64,000 bases of DNA from Micromonospora rifamycinica. Lineage in GTDB: Bacteria > Actinomycetota > Actinomycetes > Mycobacteriales > Micromonosporaceae. Under the pieces are notes generated by a model. The model worked only from the letters and a program-made list of their open reading frames with translations, was not told the DNA's origin and made no database searches. Every line of letters begins with the position of its first letter. The stretch's first letter is position 1. Location of the stretch: assembly GCF_900090265.1 (NCBI RefSeq), contig NZ_LT607752.1, positions 744,001-808,000 on the forward strand. The letters run 5' to 3'. Both the position numbers and the translations under genes were made by a program. This document shows positions 25,093-33,584 of this stretch, piece by piece.

Positions 25093-26715
25093 GTGACCGG
25101 CGACTGGCGGTTGTCCGGCTACACCCCGGTACGGCAGCTCGGCGCGGGCGCGTCCGGCCGGGTGCTGCTCGCCACCCACGACGCCACCGGCACCCCGGTC
25201 GTCATCCGGTACCTGCCCGACGCCCTCGGCGACGACCCGGCCTTCCGGATGGCCTTCCGGGAGCAGGCGCGGCTGCTGGTCGACGTGGACGACCCGCACG
25301 TCTGCCGCCTCTTCGAGTACGCCGAGGCGCACGCCGCCGCGGCGATCGTGACCGAGCTCGTCAACGGGGTGTCGCTACGCCACCTGCTGCGTGCACACGG
25401 CCCCCTCGGGCCGGAGGCCGCGCTCCGCGTCCTCAAGGGTTCCCTCGCCGGGCTCGCCGCCGCGCACGCCCGGGGCGTGGTGCACCGCGACCACCGCCCG
25501 GAGAACGTCCTGGTCGGCGTGGACGGGTGGACCAAGCTCACCGACTTCGGCGTCACCCCGCCCACCGGCGGCGGCCCCGGTGTCCCGCGCCGGCTGACCC
25601 CCGAGCAGTGGACCGGCGCGCCCGCCGAGCCGGCCGGTGACATCTACGCCGCCACCGCGACCTTCTTCGAGTGCCTCACCGGGCGGGCACCCTACGACGC
25701 CCCGGACGCGGCCACCCTGCGCGCCCAGCACGCCGCCGCGCCGGTGCCGGCCGGGCCGACCCCCGCGCCGCTGCACGACCTGCTCCGCCACGGGCTGGCC
25801 TGGTGCCCGGCCGACCGGCCCCAGCCCGCCGAGATCTTCCTCGCCGAGCTGGAACACACCGCCGCCCGGTCGTACGGCGGGGACTGGGCGGAGCGCGGGC
25901 GGCGTCAGCTGGCCGAGCGGGTCGCGCTGTTCGCCGCGGTCCTCCCCTTCCCCGACGGCGTCCCGGTGCCCGCCGCCGTCAGCGTCGCGACCCGACCCCA
26001 CGCCACCCGTCGGGGCGGCACCCGCAGTGCCCTGGTCGGGGTGGGGCTGACCGCGGTCCTGCTGACCGGCGTCGTCGGGGTGACCTACGCGGCCCGCCGA
26101 CCCGGGCCGCTCACCGTCGCCGACGGCGCCGCGGTGCCGGGGGCGACCGCCGCCGCCACCCGGAGCGCGGCCCCGCTCGCCGCCGCGCCGGCGATCACCG
26201 TCGTGCCCGCGGAGCCGAGCCGCCACCCGACCCCGGTGGCGACCACCACCGGCCCGGCGCCCACCGCTGCCCCGACCCGGCCCGCCGCCGCGACCACCAC
26301 CCGGGTACGCACCCCGCGCCCCACCCCACCGGCGACGCCCGTCAGCCCGCTGCTGCCCCCCGACGTGTTCGCGCCCACGGTGTCCGCCCTGGACGCCAGC
26401 TCGGCCGTCGTGGAGCCGAAGGGCTGCCCCGAGACCGGCACGTCGACCACGGTCACCGCCACGGTGGTCGACGACCGGGCCGGCGGTGACCTGCTCCGGG
26501 TGGTGTTCCGCTACACCCTCGACGGGGTGGTCCGCACGGTCGCCATGGACCAGACCGGCCCGGAGACCTTCCGGGGCACCCTCGGTGACCTGCCGGTGCC
26601 CCCGTCGGTGACCAGGATTCCGGTCGAGGTCATCGCCGTCGACGACGCCGGCAACGCCTCCGCGCCGGCCGGCCCGATCGTGGTGTCGCTGCTGTCCACC
26701 TGCACGTCGGGCTGA
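25093..26715 (+). CDS. Transmembrane Ser/Thr kinase-like protein, catalytic residues altered
   Basis: A 540-residue protein: kinase domain 1-265, one membrane helix about 315-335 (ALVGVGLTAVLLTGVVGVTY), then a Thr/Pro/Ala-rich stalk and an extracellular beta-rich domain (about 420-540). The glycine loop is present (LGAGASGRV), but the ATP-anchoring Lys is Arg39 (VVIRYL) and the catalytic loop reads HRDHRPEN, with Arg135 for Lys; DFG is kept at 151-153. It may be a weak kinase or a pseudokinase sensor. GTG start. The next gene encodes a membrane channel with Thr-Gln-Val repeats that could be a partner. Confidence 0.82.
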   Translation: MTGDWRLSGYTPVRQLGAGASGRVLLATHDATGTPVVIRYLPDALGDDPAFRMAFREQARLLVDVDDPHVCRLFEYAEAHAAAAIVTELVNGVSLRHLLRAHGPLGPEAALRVLKGSLAGLAAAHARGVVHRDHRPENVLVGVDGWTKLTDFGVTPPTGGGPGVPRRLTPEQWTGAPAEPAGDIYAATATFFECLTGRAPYDAPDAATLRAQHAAAPVPAGPTPAPLHDLLRHGLAWCPADRPQPAEIFLAELEHTAARSYGGDWAERGRRQLAERVALFAAVLPFPDGVPVPAAVSVATRPHATRRGGTRSALVGVGLTAVLLTGVVGVTYAARRPGPLTVADGAAVPGATAAATRSAAPLAAAPAITVVPAEPSRHPTPVATTTGPAPTAAPTRPAAATTTRVRTPRPTPPATPVSPLLPPDVFAPTVSALDASSAVVEPKGCPETGTSTTVTATVVDDRAGGDLLRVVFRYTLDGVVRTVAMDQTGPETFRGTLGDLPVPPSVTRIPVEVIAVDDAGNASAPAGPIVVSLLSTCTSG

Positions 26716-26787
26716 CGGCCGGGGTTTCCGGCGTCCCGGCCGCGGGTAGCTTCGAGGGTCGGCCGAGCTGACGGTGGAGGACGACGG

Positions 26788-27855
26788 ATGACTGACGACT
26801 TCGGCGACGCGGTGGGTGACGCGGTGCGGGCGGTACTGCTCTTCCTGCCCAAGGCGGTCGCCTTCGTGGCGATCCTGGTGGCGGGCTGGCTGGTCGCCAA
26901 GGCGGTCCGCAAGATCGTCGACAAGGTGCTGGAACGGGTGCACTTCGACCGGGCGGTCGAGCGGGGCGGCATCAAGACCGCCCTGGCCCGCTCCCGCTAC
27001 GACGCCAGCGACATCGTCGCCAAGCTCGCCTACTACGGGGTCCTGCTGGTGACCCTGCAACTCGCCTTCGGCATCTGGGGCCCCAACCCGATCTCCGACC
27101 TCATCGCCGGGGTGATCGCCTGGCTGCCGCGCGCCTTCGTGGCGATCGTGATCGTGGTGGTCGCCGCCGCGATCGCCAACGCGGTCAAGGACATCATCAG
27201 CAGCGCGCTGGGCGGCCTGTCCTACGGCCGGGTGCTGGCCAACATCGCCTCGGTGTTCATCCTCGGACTGGGGGTCATCGCCGCGCTCAACCAGATCGGC
27301 GTCGCCACCGCGGTCACCACGCCGGTGCTGGTCGCCGTTCTCGCCACCGTGGGCGGCATCCTCGTCGTCGGGGTCGGCGGCGGTTTGATCCGCCCGATGC
27401 AGGCCCGCTGGGAGTCCTGGCTGACCCGGGCCGAGCAGGAGTCCCGCACCATCGCCGCCCACGCCCGGGCCTACCAGGCGGGCCGGCGCGACGTCGAGGC
27501 CCGGCTGAGCCCGCAGCCGCAGGCCGGACCCGCCGCGTCGCCCACTGCCGGGGTGCCTGCCCCGACGGCGTTGGACGACGACGCCGAACGGACCCAGGTG
27601 GTGCCCCGGCCCGACGAGGCGGAACTCACCCAGGTCCTGCCCCGTGCCGACGACGCGGAGCAGACCCAGGTGGTGTCCCGTCCGGTCGCCGCGACCCCGC
27701 CCGTGGACCGGGACGTCACCGACCCGCCGGTCGGCCCGGTCACCGCGCCGGGGGTCGTGGTCCCACGGCAGACCGGGCCGGTGGACGGATCCACTGCCGA
27801 CAGCGAGGCCACCATGGTCATCCCGCCGCTGGACCCCGAACCGCCCCGACGCTGA
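26788..27855 (+). CDS. MscS-like membrane protein with Thr-Gln-Val repeat tail
   Basis: A 355-residue protein whose first 210 residues hold about four to five hydrophobic segments (VRAVLLFLPKAVAFVAILVA, FVAIVIVVVAAAIANAV, VFILGLGVIAALNQIG) of the small mechanosensitive-channel helix-repeat type. A helical segment follows, then a disordered cytoplasmic tail with three acidic motifs RTQVVPRP, LTQVLPRA and QTQVVSRP and a related ATMVIPP. Repeated Thr-Gln-Val in acidic context resembles phosphothreonine/FHA-type sites. Strong ribosome site GGAGG before the ATG. Confidence 0.8.
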   Translation: MTDDFGDAVGDAVRAVLLFLPKAVAFVAILVAGWLVAKAVRKIVDKVLERVHFDRAVERGGIKTALARSRYDASDIVAKLAYYGVLLVTLQLAFGIWGPNPISDLIAGVIAWLPRAFVAIVIVVVAAAIANAVKDIISSALGGLSYGRVLANIASVFILGLGVIAALNQIGVATAVTTPVLVAVLATVGGILVVGVGGGLIRPMQARWESWLTRAEQESRTIAAHARAYQAGRRDVEARLSPQPQAGPAASPTAGVPAPTALDDDAERTQVVPRPDEAELTQVLPRADDAEQTQVVSRPVAATPPVDRDVTDPPVGPVTAPGVVVPRQTGPVDGSTADSEATMVIPPLDPEPPRR

Positions 27856-27876
27856 CGGCCGCCGTACCGCCGGAGG

Positions 27877-28308
27877 CTAACCGGGGCCGTCGGGTAGCGC
27901 GTCGAGGTAGACCCAGGTGCCGTCCTCCCGGACGAACCGGCTGTGCTCGTCCACCGTCCCGGGCCGCCCGGCATCCCGGTAGTGGGCGCGGAACGCCACC
28001 GTGCCGGCGCTGTCGAGCAGGCCACCGCCGGTGCGGGCGACGATCTCCAGCCGGATCCACCGTTGGGCGGGGTCGAGCCGCAGTCGCGCCGGCCGGGTGC
28101 TGGAGTGCCAGCTGCGCAGCAGGTAGTCGGGATCGCCGACGGCGAAGGCGCTGAACCGGGACCGCATCAGCGCCTCGGCCGTACCGGCCGTGCCCTCGCC
28201 CCGGTGCAGCGGCCCGCAGCAGTCGGGGTACGGCAGGCCGGTGCCGCACGGGCAGGCCGGTCGGGAGCCGCCACGTCGGCGGGGTGCAGACTTCGCCACG
28301 GTGTCCAT
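27877..28308 (-). CDS. YchJ family (UPF0225) protein
   Basis: A 143-residue protein with an N-terminal SEC-C-type zinc motif (CPCGTGLPYPDCC), then LMRSRFSAFAVGDPDYLLRSW and FRAHYRD, typical of the YchJ family. These proteins have a cystatin-like second domain of unknown role. The ATG at 28308 is the only one that begins next to the zinc motif; the longer open frame to 28821 is antisense to the sortase and excluded. Confidence 0.88.
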   Translation of the reverse strand: MDTVAKSAPRRRGGSRPACPCGTGLPYPDCCGPLHRGEGTAGTAEALMRSRFSAFAVGDPDYLLRSWHSSTRPARLRLDPAQRWIRLEIVARTGGGLLDSAGTVAFRAHYRDAGRPGTVDEHSRFVREDGTWVYLDALPDGPG

Positions 28309-28435
28309 CCTGCCGGATGCCCCGGGACCGCCGACCGGCCCGGCCCCGGGGCGGGGTCGGCCCGGTCGGTCGTGCGCAGGCGCGGTCGGGAAGGTCACCG
28401 GCGCGGTCGCGCCGGCGGTGCGGCGGCGTCGTCGG

Positions 28436-29068
28436 TCAGCCGACGGCGGTGGCCCGTACGACGATGTTGTCGGAGTAGTCGCGGGACCGCTCGTCGAACC
28501 GCCCGCCGCAGGTGACCAGCCGCAGCGCCGGTCCGGGTCCGCCCGGACCGTAGACCAGCCCGGTGGGGAAACTCGGCTTCGGGTACGCCCCGACACCGTC
28601 GACGGCGAAGGTGACCGTCCGCCCGTCGGCGCGGGTGACCCGGACGGCGTCGCCGGGGCGCAGCCGGCCGAGCGCGAAGAAGACCGCCGGCCCCTCCCGG
28701 GTGTCGACGTGTCCGACGAGGACGGCGTTGCCCGCCTCGCCGGGGCTGACACCCGGGCGGTACCAGCCGGCGACGGCGGGGCGGTCCAGGGGCGGCACCT
28801 CGAGGATGCCGTTCGGGTCACCGGCCACCGGCACCAGGTCGGCGTGTACCCCGATGGTCGGGATGTCGAGGCGTACCGGGGTGGAGCGGGGGAGTGCCGG
28901 GATCGGCGAGCGGCTGCCGTTGCCGCCGCTGACGTCGATGCTCGGCTGCGGTGGCCCGACCGGACCGACGGTCAGCCCGGCGGCGAGCAGGGCGATCCCC
29001 GTGGTGCCGCTGACCGCGACCGCCGCGATGGCGGTGCGGGTCCGGGCCGCCCGTTCGCGTACGCCCAT
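28436..29068 (-). CDS. Class F sortase
   Basis: A 210-residue membrane-anchored transpeptidase. One hydrophobic helix at residues 12-35 is followed by a Pro-rich linker and the sortase beta-barrel. The catalytic triad can be placed: His in VLVGHVDTREG, Cys in LRLVTCGG and Arg in FDERSRDYSDN. It attaches surface proteins to the wall. The next gene upstream on the same strand (29207-29695) encodes a surface protein and is a likely substrate. The ATG follows GGGGAGG. Confidence 0.9.
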   Translation of the reverse strand: MGVRERAARTRTAIAAVAVSGTTGIALLAAGLTVGPVGPPQPSIDVSGGNGSRSPIPALPRSTPVRLDIPTIGVHADLVPVAGDPNGILEVPPLDRPAVAGWYRPGVSPGEAGNAVLVGHVDTREGPAVFFALGRLRPGDAVRVTRADGRTVTFAVDGVGAYPKPSFPTGLVYGPGGPGPALRLVTCGGRFDERSRDYSDNIVVRATAVG

Positions 29069-29206
29069 CGCCCGTCCTCCCCGACGTCCGATGTGGTCGG
29101 GGTGCCCGTACCGGTCCGTGCCGGTGCGGGCACCCGTCCCCGGGATGGTGTGTCTCGTCGTCGGGCGACGCCGGTCCCGGCCGGGTCGTCGGCGCCGACG
29201 GCGCGG

Positions 29207-29695
29207 TCAGGCGACGGTGGACGCCGCCCGGCGTCGGCGGCGCAGCAGGACGGTCGCGCCGAGCGCGGCCGCGCCGGCGAGCGCGCCACCGGCGGCCAGG
29301 AGGCCCGTGTTGTCGCTGCCCCCGCCCGCACCCGCGGGCGCCGCGCCGATCGGCGTGACGGCGAAGGTGGCGCTGCCCGCGGAGCTGCCGTCGCCGCAGG
29401 TGGCCGCGACGGTGTAGGTGCCCAGGGTGAAGCCGGCGGTGAAGAGTTCGGCGCTCAGCCCGCCGCCCGCGGCGGCGGTGGTGGAGCGGACGTTCTGGTC
29501 CCGGTCCGGGCCGGTGACCCGGAAGATCACGTCACCCGACGTCGGATTGCAGGTGGTCGCGGTGAGCACGACCGTCCCGCCGACCGGGGTGGAGGCCGGC
29601 GACACCGTGGTGTCCGCGAGCGCGGCCGTCGGGAGCAGGAGCGTGCCGAGTCCCACGCCGAGCGCCGTCGATACGAGAACCTTCTGTGCCTTCAT
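29207..29695 (-). CDS. Secreted surface protein with C-terminal anchor
   Basis: A 162-residue protein with a signal peptide (VLVSTALGVGLGTLLLPTAALA), an Ig-like beta domain with two Cys (TTCNPTSGDVIF and AATCGDG, probably a disulfide), a Gly-rich hinge, a hydrophobic helix (LLAAGGALAGAAALGATVLL) and a final RRRRR. This is a wall-sorting layout, but no LPxTG is present; the hinge reads GGGSDNTGLL. Proximity to the class F sortase suggests it is sorted by it through a variant motif, or is simply membrane-anchored. ATG after GAGGGAAG. Confidence 0.78.
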   Translation of the reverse strand: MKAQKVLVSTALGVGLGTLLLPTAALADTTVSPASTPVGGTVVLTATTCNPTSGDVIFRVTGPDRDQNVRSTTAAAGGGLSAELFTAGFTLGTYTVAATCGDGSSAGSATFAVTPIGAAPAGAGGGSDNTGLLAAGGALAGAAALGATVLLRRRRRAASTVA

Positions 29696-30123
29696 ACGCG
29701 TCTTCCCTCACTTTTCGTCCGCTGTCTGCGTGGGACGTCGTTCGGGTGGCCAACTCCGTAACTAGCACCGGTGTGCCCAACACTAGGAGGGTTGGCCCCT
29801 CCTGCCGGGCTGAATGAGAATTCTTCGTTGCCGTCACGTGTTTTCCCTCGCGCCGTCGACTGGTGGAAACGCCCGGACAGGCCCGGACAGGACGGACACC
29901 GGACCATTCGACGCCGTGGCCGGATCGTCCGGAAAGCTGCTTGCGGGTCCGACCCGGCGCGAGGGCGGACCGTCCACCCCACAGCCCAGCCTCCTAGGAT
30001 GCCTTACGCGACGTGCGCCCCACCCCGAGGACCGCGCCCGACCCACGGAAGAGTCACCACCACTCCCGCCCCGACCGGCTGTCGGACGACCACCACCCCT
30101 GCGCGCGGGAACGCCCGCCGTGG
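29696..30123. other. Intergenic region upstream of the sortase-linked gene
   Basis: No gene is supported. It contains the 5' region of the surface-protein gene, including an inverted repeat AGGAGGG-TTGGC-CCCTCCT at about 29784-29802, about 90 bases upstream of the start, which could be an operator or hairpin. Confidence 0.35.
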
Positions 30124-30981
30124 TCAGCGGCGGCGGGCCTGGAGGGTGTACGTCTGGGGGAGCCGCCACGGACGGTCCACCAGTCGCCATTCGCCGTGCT
30201 CGTCGCGGACCTGCCGCCCCGGCACGGCGTCCCAGGGGGCGCTGTCGTGCTCGCGCAGCATGGTCAGCTCCAACCCCGCGTCGAGCAGGGCGGTGACCAC
30301 CTCACCGAGACCGTGGTTCCACTCGTGGGTGGTGGTGTGGGTGAAGGTCGCCTCGGTGCTCACGTAGGTGCCCTCGCCCTCCCACACCAGCGGCTCGGCC
30401 CGCTCGAAGTACGGGTGCTCCACCGTCAGCAGGCCGTCGGGGCGGGTCTCGTCCAGCGCCCACAGCATCGGGTGCCCCTCGCGCAGGAACAACCGCCCAC
30501 CGGGGCGCAGCAGGGCGGCCACTACGCCGGCCCAGCGGCGGACGTCCGGTAGCCAGCACAGCGCGCCGATGCCGGTGTAGACCAGGTCGAAACCGCCCGC
30601 GCCGAGGACGTCGGGCGCGTCGTAGACGTCGGCCTGGACGAAGTCGACGGTCGCGCCGGTGCGGGCGGCCAGCGACCGGGCCTGGGCGAGGGATTCGCCG
30701 GAGAAGTCCAGTCCGGTCATCCGCGCGCCGAGGCGGTGCAGCGACACGGTGTCGGTGCCGATGTGGCACTGCAGGTGCACACCGCGCAGCCCGGCCACCT
30801 CGCCCAGGCGGGGCAGGTCGAACCGGACCACCTCGCTGAGGTACGCCGGGTCGGCGGCGAACCGGTCCACGGCGTAGTCGGGCGAGGCGGCGTGCGCGGC
30901 GGCCCGGTCGTCCCAGTTGGCCCGGTTGAGCGCGCGGTAGTCAGGGCCGGGCCGGTGCTCGCCCTGGTCGTCGTCGGTCAC
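30124..30981 (-). CDS. Class I SAM-dependent methyltransferase
   Basis: A 285-residue soluble enzyme. The SAM-binding motifs are visible: LRGVHLQCHIGTDTVSLHRL (motif I variant), the acidic ribose ligand in MTGLDFSGES, and FVQADVYDAP. The N-terminal ALNRANWDDRAAAHAAS is typical for the family. The substrate cannot be inferred; there is no biosynthetic neighbour. GTG start. Confidence 0.88.
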   Translation of the reverse strand: MTDDDQGEHRPGPDYRALNRANWDDRAAAHAASPDYAVDRFAADPAYLSEVVRFDLPRLGEVAGLRGVHLQCHIGTDTVSLHRLGARMTGLDFSGESLAQARSLAARTGATVDFVQADVYDAPDVLGAGGFDLVYTGIGALCWLPDVRRWAGVVAALLRPGGRLFLREGHPMLWALDETRPDGLLTVEHPYFERAEPLVWEGEGTYVSTEATFTHTTTHEWNHGLGEVVTALLDAGLELTMLREHDSAPWDAVPGRQVRDEHGEWRLVDRPWRLPQTYTLQARRR

Positions 30982-31080
30982 CGGCTGACCGTGCCAGATG
31001 TCGGGTGCCCGTTCAACGGCAATTCGCGGTCACCGCGACCCGGCGGCCGGCCCGCCGGGTGACCGGCCGCCGGGGGTGGC

Positions 31081-32178
31081 TCAGCCCGGCGTGGGGTCGG
31101 TCACCCAGCCGGCGACCAGCACCAGAGCGGTGGGGCGGTGCACGGCGAGGAAGCCGAACGGGCGGTCCACGTCGAAGCACCAGCGTCGGCGGCGGACCGT
31201 GGCACGAGGTGCCGCGCCACCGGCCCGCAGACTGATCGCGGTGACCGCCGCGGCGCGCAGGCCGGTGGCGGTGAACTCGGCCATGGCGCTCTGCCGGGCG
31301 GCCGAGACGGACAGCCGGGGACTGACGTCGGGGAAGTGGTCGCCGTCGCGGGCGGCGGTGGCCAGGCCGAACAGGTCGGCGTGGTGCAGCAGGTCGTGGT
31401 CGCCGGTCACGGTGAACCCGACGGTACGCACCAGTAGTTCCGGCCGGTCGTCGGACGCCTCGACGGTCTCCTCGCTGACGCCGGGTCCGACCGCCGGGGG
31501 TAGCGTCGCGGGGTGGTCGAGGGCGCCGAGCGCGGCCGGTAGCACCCGGGCCGGCGGCTGCCCGGTCGGGCCGAGGACGAGCAGCACGTCGACGTCTGCC
31601 GTCCCGGTGACGGTGAACAGGCTGACCGGGCCGATCCCGGTGTCGGCCACCTGGAGCGCGGCCGGATCCCCGCCGGGTCGGTGCAGGCCGGCGAGCCGGC
31701 GGCCCCGCCACGGCCCGGTCGTCGGCTCGGACCGGGCGGGCCGGAACGGGGTGGCCCAGTCGACCAGCACGGTCAACGCGTTGGCCAGCACCAACGCGGT
31801 GCCCGGCCCGACCTGGACCGGCATCCGGTCGATCAGGCCGTCGGTGTGCCGGTGCGCCCACCGGTCGAGCAGCGGCTGGTCGACCGCCGGGTCGCCGGTC
31901 AGCTCGCCCCGGAGCGAGGCGTCCAGCTCGGTGCGCCACCGCTGCCCGAGCGGCAGGCCGGCGCGGGACCAGAAGCCGGTGGCCAGCCGGGTGGTGGGGG
32001 AGTCGACCGCAGGCTGCGGGGTGGGGGCGACGGCGCGCAGCTCGTCGCGGGCCGGGCCGGTCGCGTACCGGGCGAGCAGGTCGAGCAGCGGGTACACCCC
32101 GGCGCCGGACAGGACGGTCGGCCGGTCGTCCAGGCGGGACGCCCAGCGGGCGGTGAGGACGTTGGCGGGCGGGTTCAT
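31081..32178 (-). CDS. Serpin (serine protease inhibitor)
   Basis: A 365-residue protein with serpin hallmarks: an N-terminal helical region ending NVLTARWASRLDD, a proximal hinge-like segment (AEFTATGLRAAAVTAIS), and the C-terminal signature VDRPFGFLAVHRPTALVLVAG. The reactive loop would sit between the two, around RAGGAAPRATVRRRR, an unusually basic stretch. No signal peptide is seen, so it may act inside the cell. The ATG at 32178 has no clear ribosome site; the upstream open frame is antisense to lycopene cyclase. Confidence 0.8.
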   Translation of the reverse strand: MNPPANVLTARWASRLDDRPTVLSGAGVYPLLDLLARYATGPARDELRAVAPTPQPAVDSPTTRLATGFWSRAGLPLGQRWRTELDASLRGELTGDPAVDQPLLDRWAHRHTDGLIDRMPVQVGPGTALVLANALTVLVDWATPFRPARSEPTTGPWRGRRLAGLHRPGGDPAALQVADTGIGPVSLFTVTGTADVDVLLVLGPTGQPPARVLPAALGALDHPATLPPAVGPGVSEETVEASDDRPELLVRTVGFTVTGDHDLLHHADLFGLATAARDGDHFPDVSPRLSVSAARQSAMAEFTATGLRAAAVTAISLRAGGAAPRATVRRRRWCFDVDRPFGFLAVHRPTALVLVAGWVTDPTPG

Positions 32179-32352
32179 GGGGCGGCAGGGTACCCGGATC
32201 GACGTGCCGCCGTCCGGTGCCGTCCACGGCGGGGCGGGCCGCCGTCCGGTGCCTTCCCGGTAGGGGTGCCGCCCGGCCGCGGCAGACGGGTGGTCCGGTC
32301 GATGGGGTGGGGTCCGCGCCGGTGGTGTCCGGTGGTGTGACAGCGTGACCGG

Positions 32353-33540
32353 GTGAGCGTGCGCGTACCGGTCGACGTGGACCTGGCCGTCGTCGGTGGT
32401 GGTGGGGCCGGTTCGCTGGTGCTCGCCGCACTGGCCCGGCACGCGCCACCGGGCCTGCGGGTCGCCGTGGTGGATCCGGTGCGCAAGCGGGGACAGGACC
32501 GCACCTGGGCGTTCTGGGGCGCCCCCGGTGGCGACCTGGAGCCGATGCTCAGCGCGAGCTGGTCGCGGGTGGAGGTGACCACGCCGGCCGCCGCCCGGGT
32601 GCTGGACCTGACCCCGCTGCGGTACGCGATGCTGCGGTCCGCGCCGCTGTACGAGCGGGCCGCCGAGGCGGAGCTGCGGCTCGGCGCGGCCCGGTACGAC
32701 GCGGCGGTGGGGGCGCTCGACGACGACGGCACGGCGGTGACCGTGCGGGACACCGACGGGCGAGTGGTGCTGCGGGCCGGCTGGGTGCTGGACTCGCGCC
32801 CCCGACCGCCCCGCCGACCCGGCCGGACCTCCTGGTTGCAGCACTTCCGGGGCTGGTGGTTGGAGTCGGCGACCCCGGTGTTCGATCCGGGGCGGGCGGT
32901 GCTGATGGACTTCCGCACCCCGCAGCCGGCCCGGGGAGTGTCGTTCGGCTACGTGCTGCCGGTCAGTGACCGGTTCGCCCTGGTCGAGTACACCGAGTTC
33001 TCCCCGGCGGTGCTCTCCGACGCGGAGTACGACACCGGGCTGCGCGGTTACGCGGGGCTGCTCGGGGTGGACCTGGCCGCGGTGCGGGTGCGGGAGGTCG
33101 AGGACGGGGTGATCCCGATGACCGACGCGCCGTTCGAGCGGCGGCCGTCGCCCCGGGTGGTACGGCTGGGCACCGCCGGTGGGGCGACCCGCCCGTCGAC
33201 CGGGTTCACCTTCTCGGCCATGCACCGGCAGGCCGGGCAGGTCGCCGCCGCCCTGGCGGCCGGTCGGCCGCCGGTGCCCCGGCCGGCGTACCCGGGGCGG
33301 CACCGGTGGATGGACGCGGTGGCGTTGCGGGCGTGGGACTCCGGCGCGGTCGGCGGTCCGGAGTTCTTCGACCGGCTCTTCGACCGGAACCCCGCGTCGC
33401 GGGTGCTGCGTTTCCTCGACGGGGCGACCGGCCCGGTGGAGGACCTGGCGGTGATGCGGTCCAGTCCGCTGCTGCCGATGACCGCGGCGGTGTGGGGCGA
33501 CGCCACCGGCCGGCTGCGCGCCCGGTGGCCCCGGCGCTGA
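32353..33540 (+). CDS. Lycopene cyclase family protein
   Basis: A 395-residue flavoprotein-like cyclase. The N-terminal FAD/NAD fold (VDLAVVGGGGAGSLVLAAL), the RTWAFWG motif, WLQHFRGWWLE and the C-terminal GTAGGATRPSTGFTF are all family features. It forms ionone rings on lycopene in carotenoid synthesis. Other carotenoid genes are not in the window, but the photolyase at 39297-40745 and redox genes nearby are often found in actinobacterial light-response/carotenoid regions. It is transcribed divergently from the serpin gene. Confidence 0.85.
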   Translation: MSVRVPVDVDLAVVGGGGAGSLVLAALARHAPPGLRVAVVDPVRKRGQDRTWAFWGAPGGDLEPMLSASWSRVEVTTPAAARVLDLTPLRYAMLRSAPLYERAAEAELRLGAARYDAAVGALDDDGTAVTVRDTDGRVVLRAGWVLDSRPRPPRRPGRTSWLQHFRGWWLESATPVFDPGRAVLMDFRTPQPARGVSFGYVLPVSDRFALVEYTEFSPAVLSDAEYDTGLRGYAGLLGVDLAAVRVREVEDGVIPMTDAPFERRPSPRVVRLGTAGGATRPSTGFTFSAMHRQAGQVAAALAAGRPPVPRPAYPGRHRWMDAVALRAWDSGAVGGPEFFDRLFDRNPASRVLRFLDGATGPVEDLAVMRSSPLLPMTAAVWGDATGRLRARWPRR

Positions 33541-33584
33541 GCGGGGTCGCCCCGCGCCGGTCAGACCGCGGCGCGCCCCGTATC

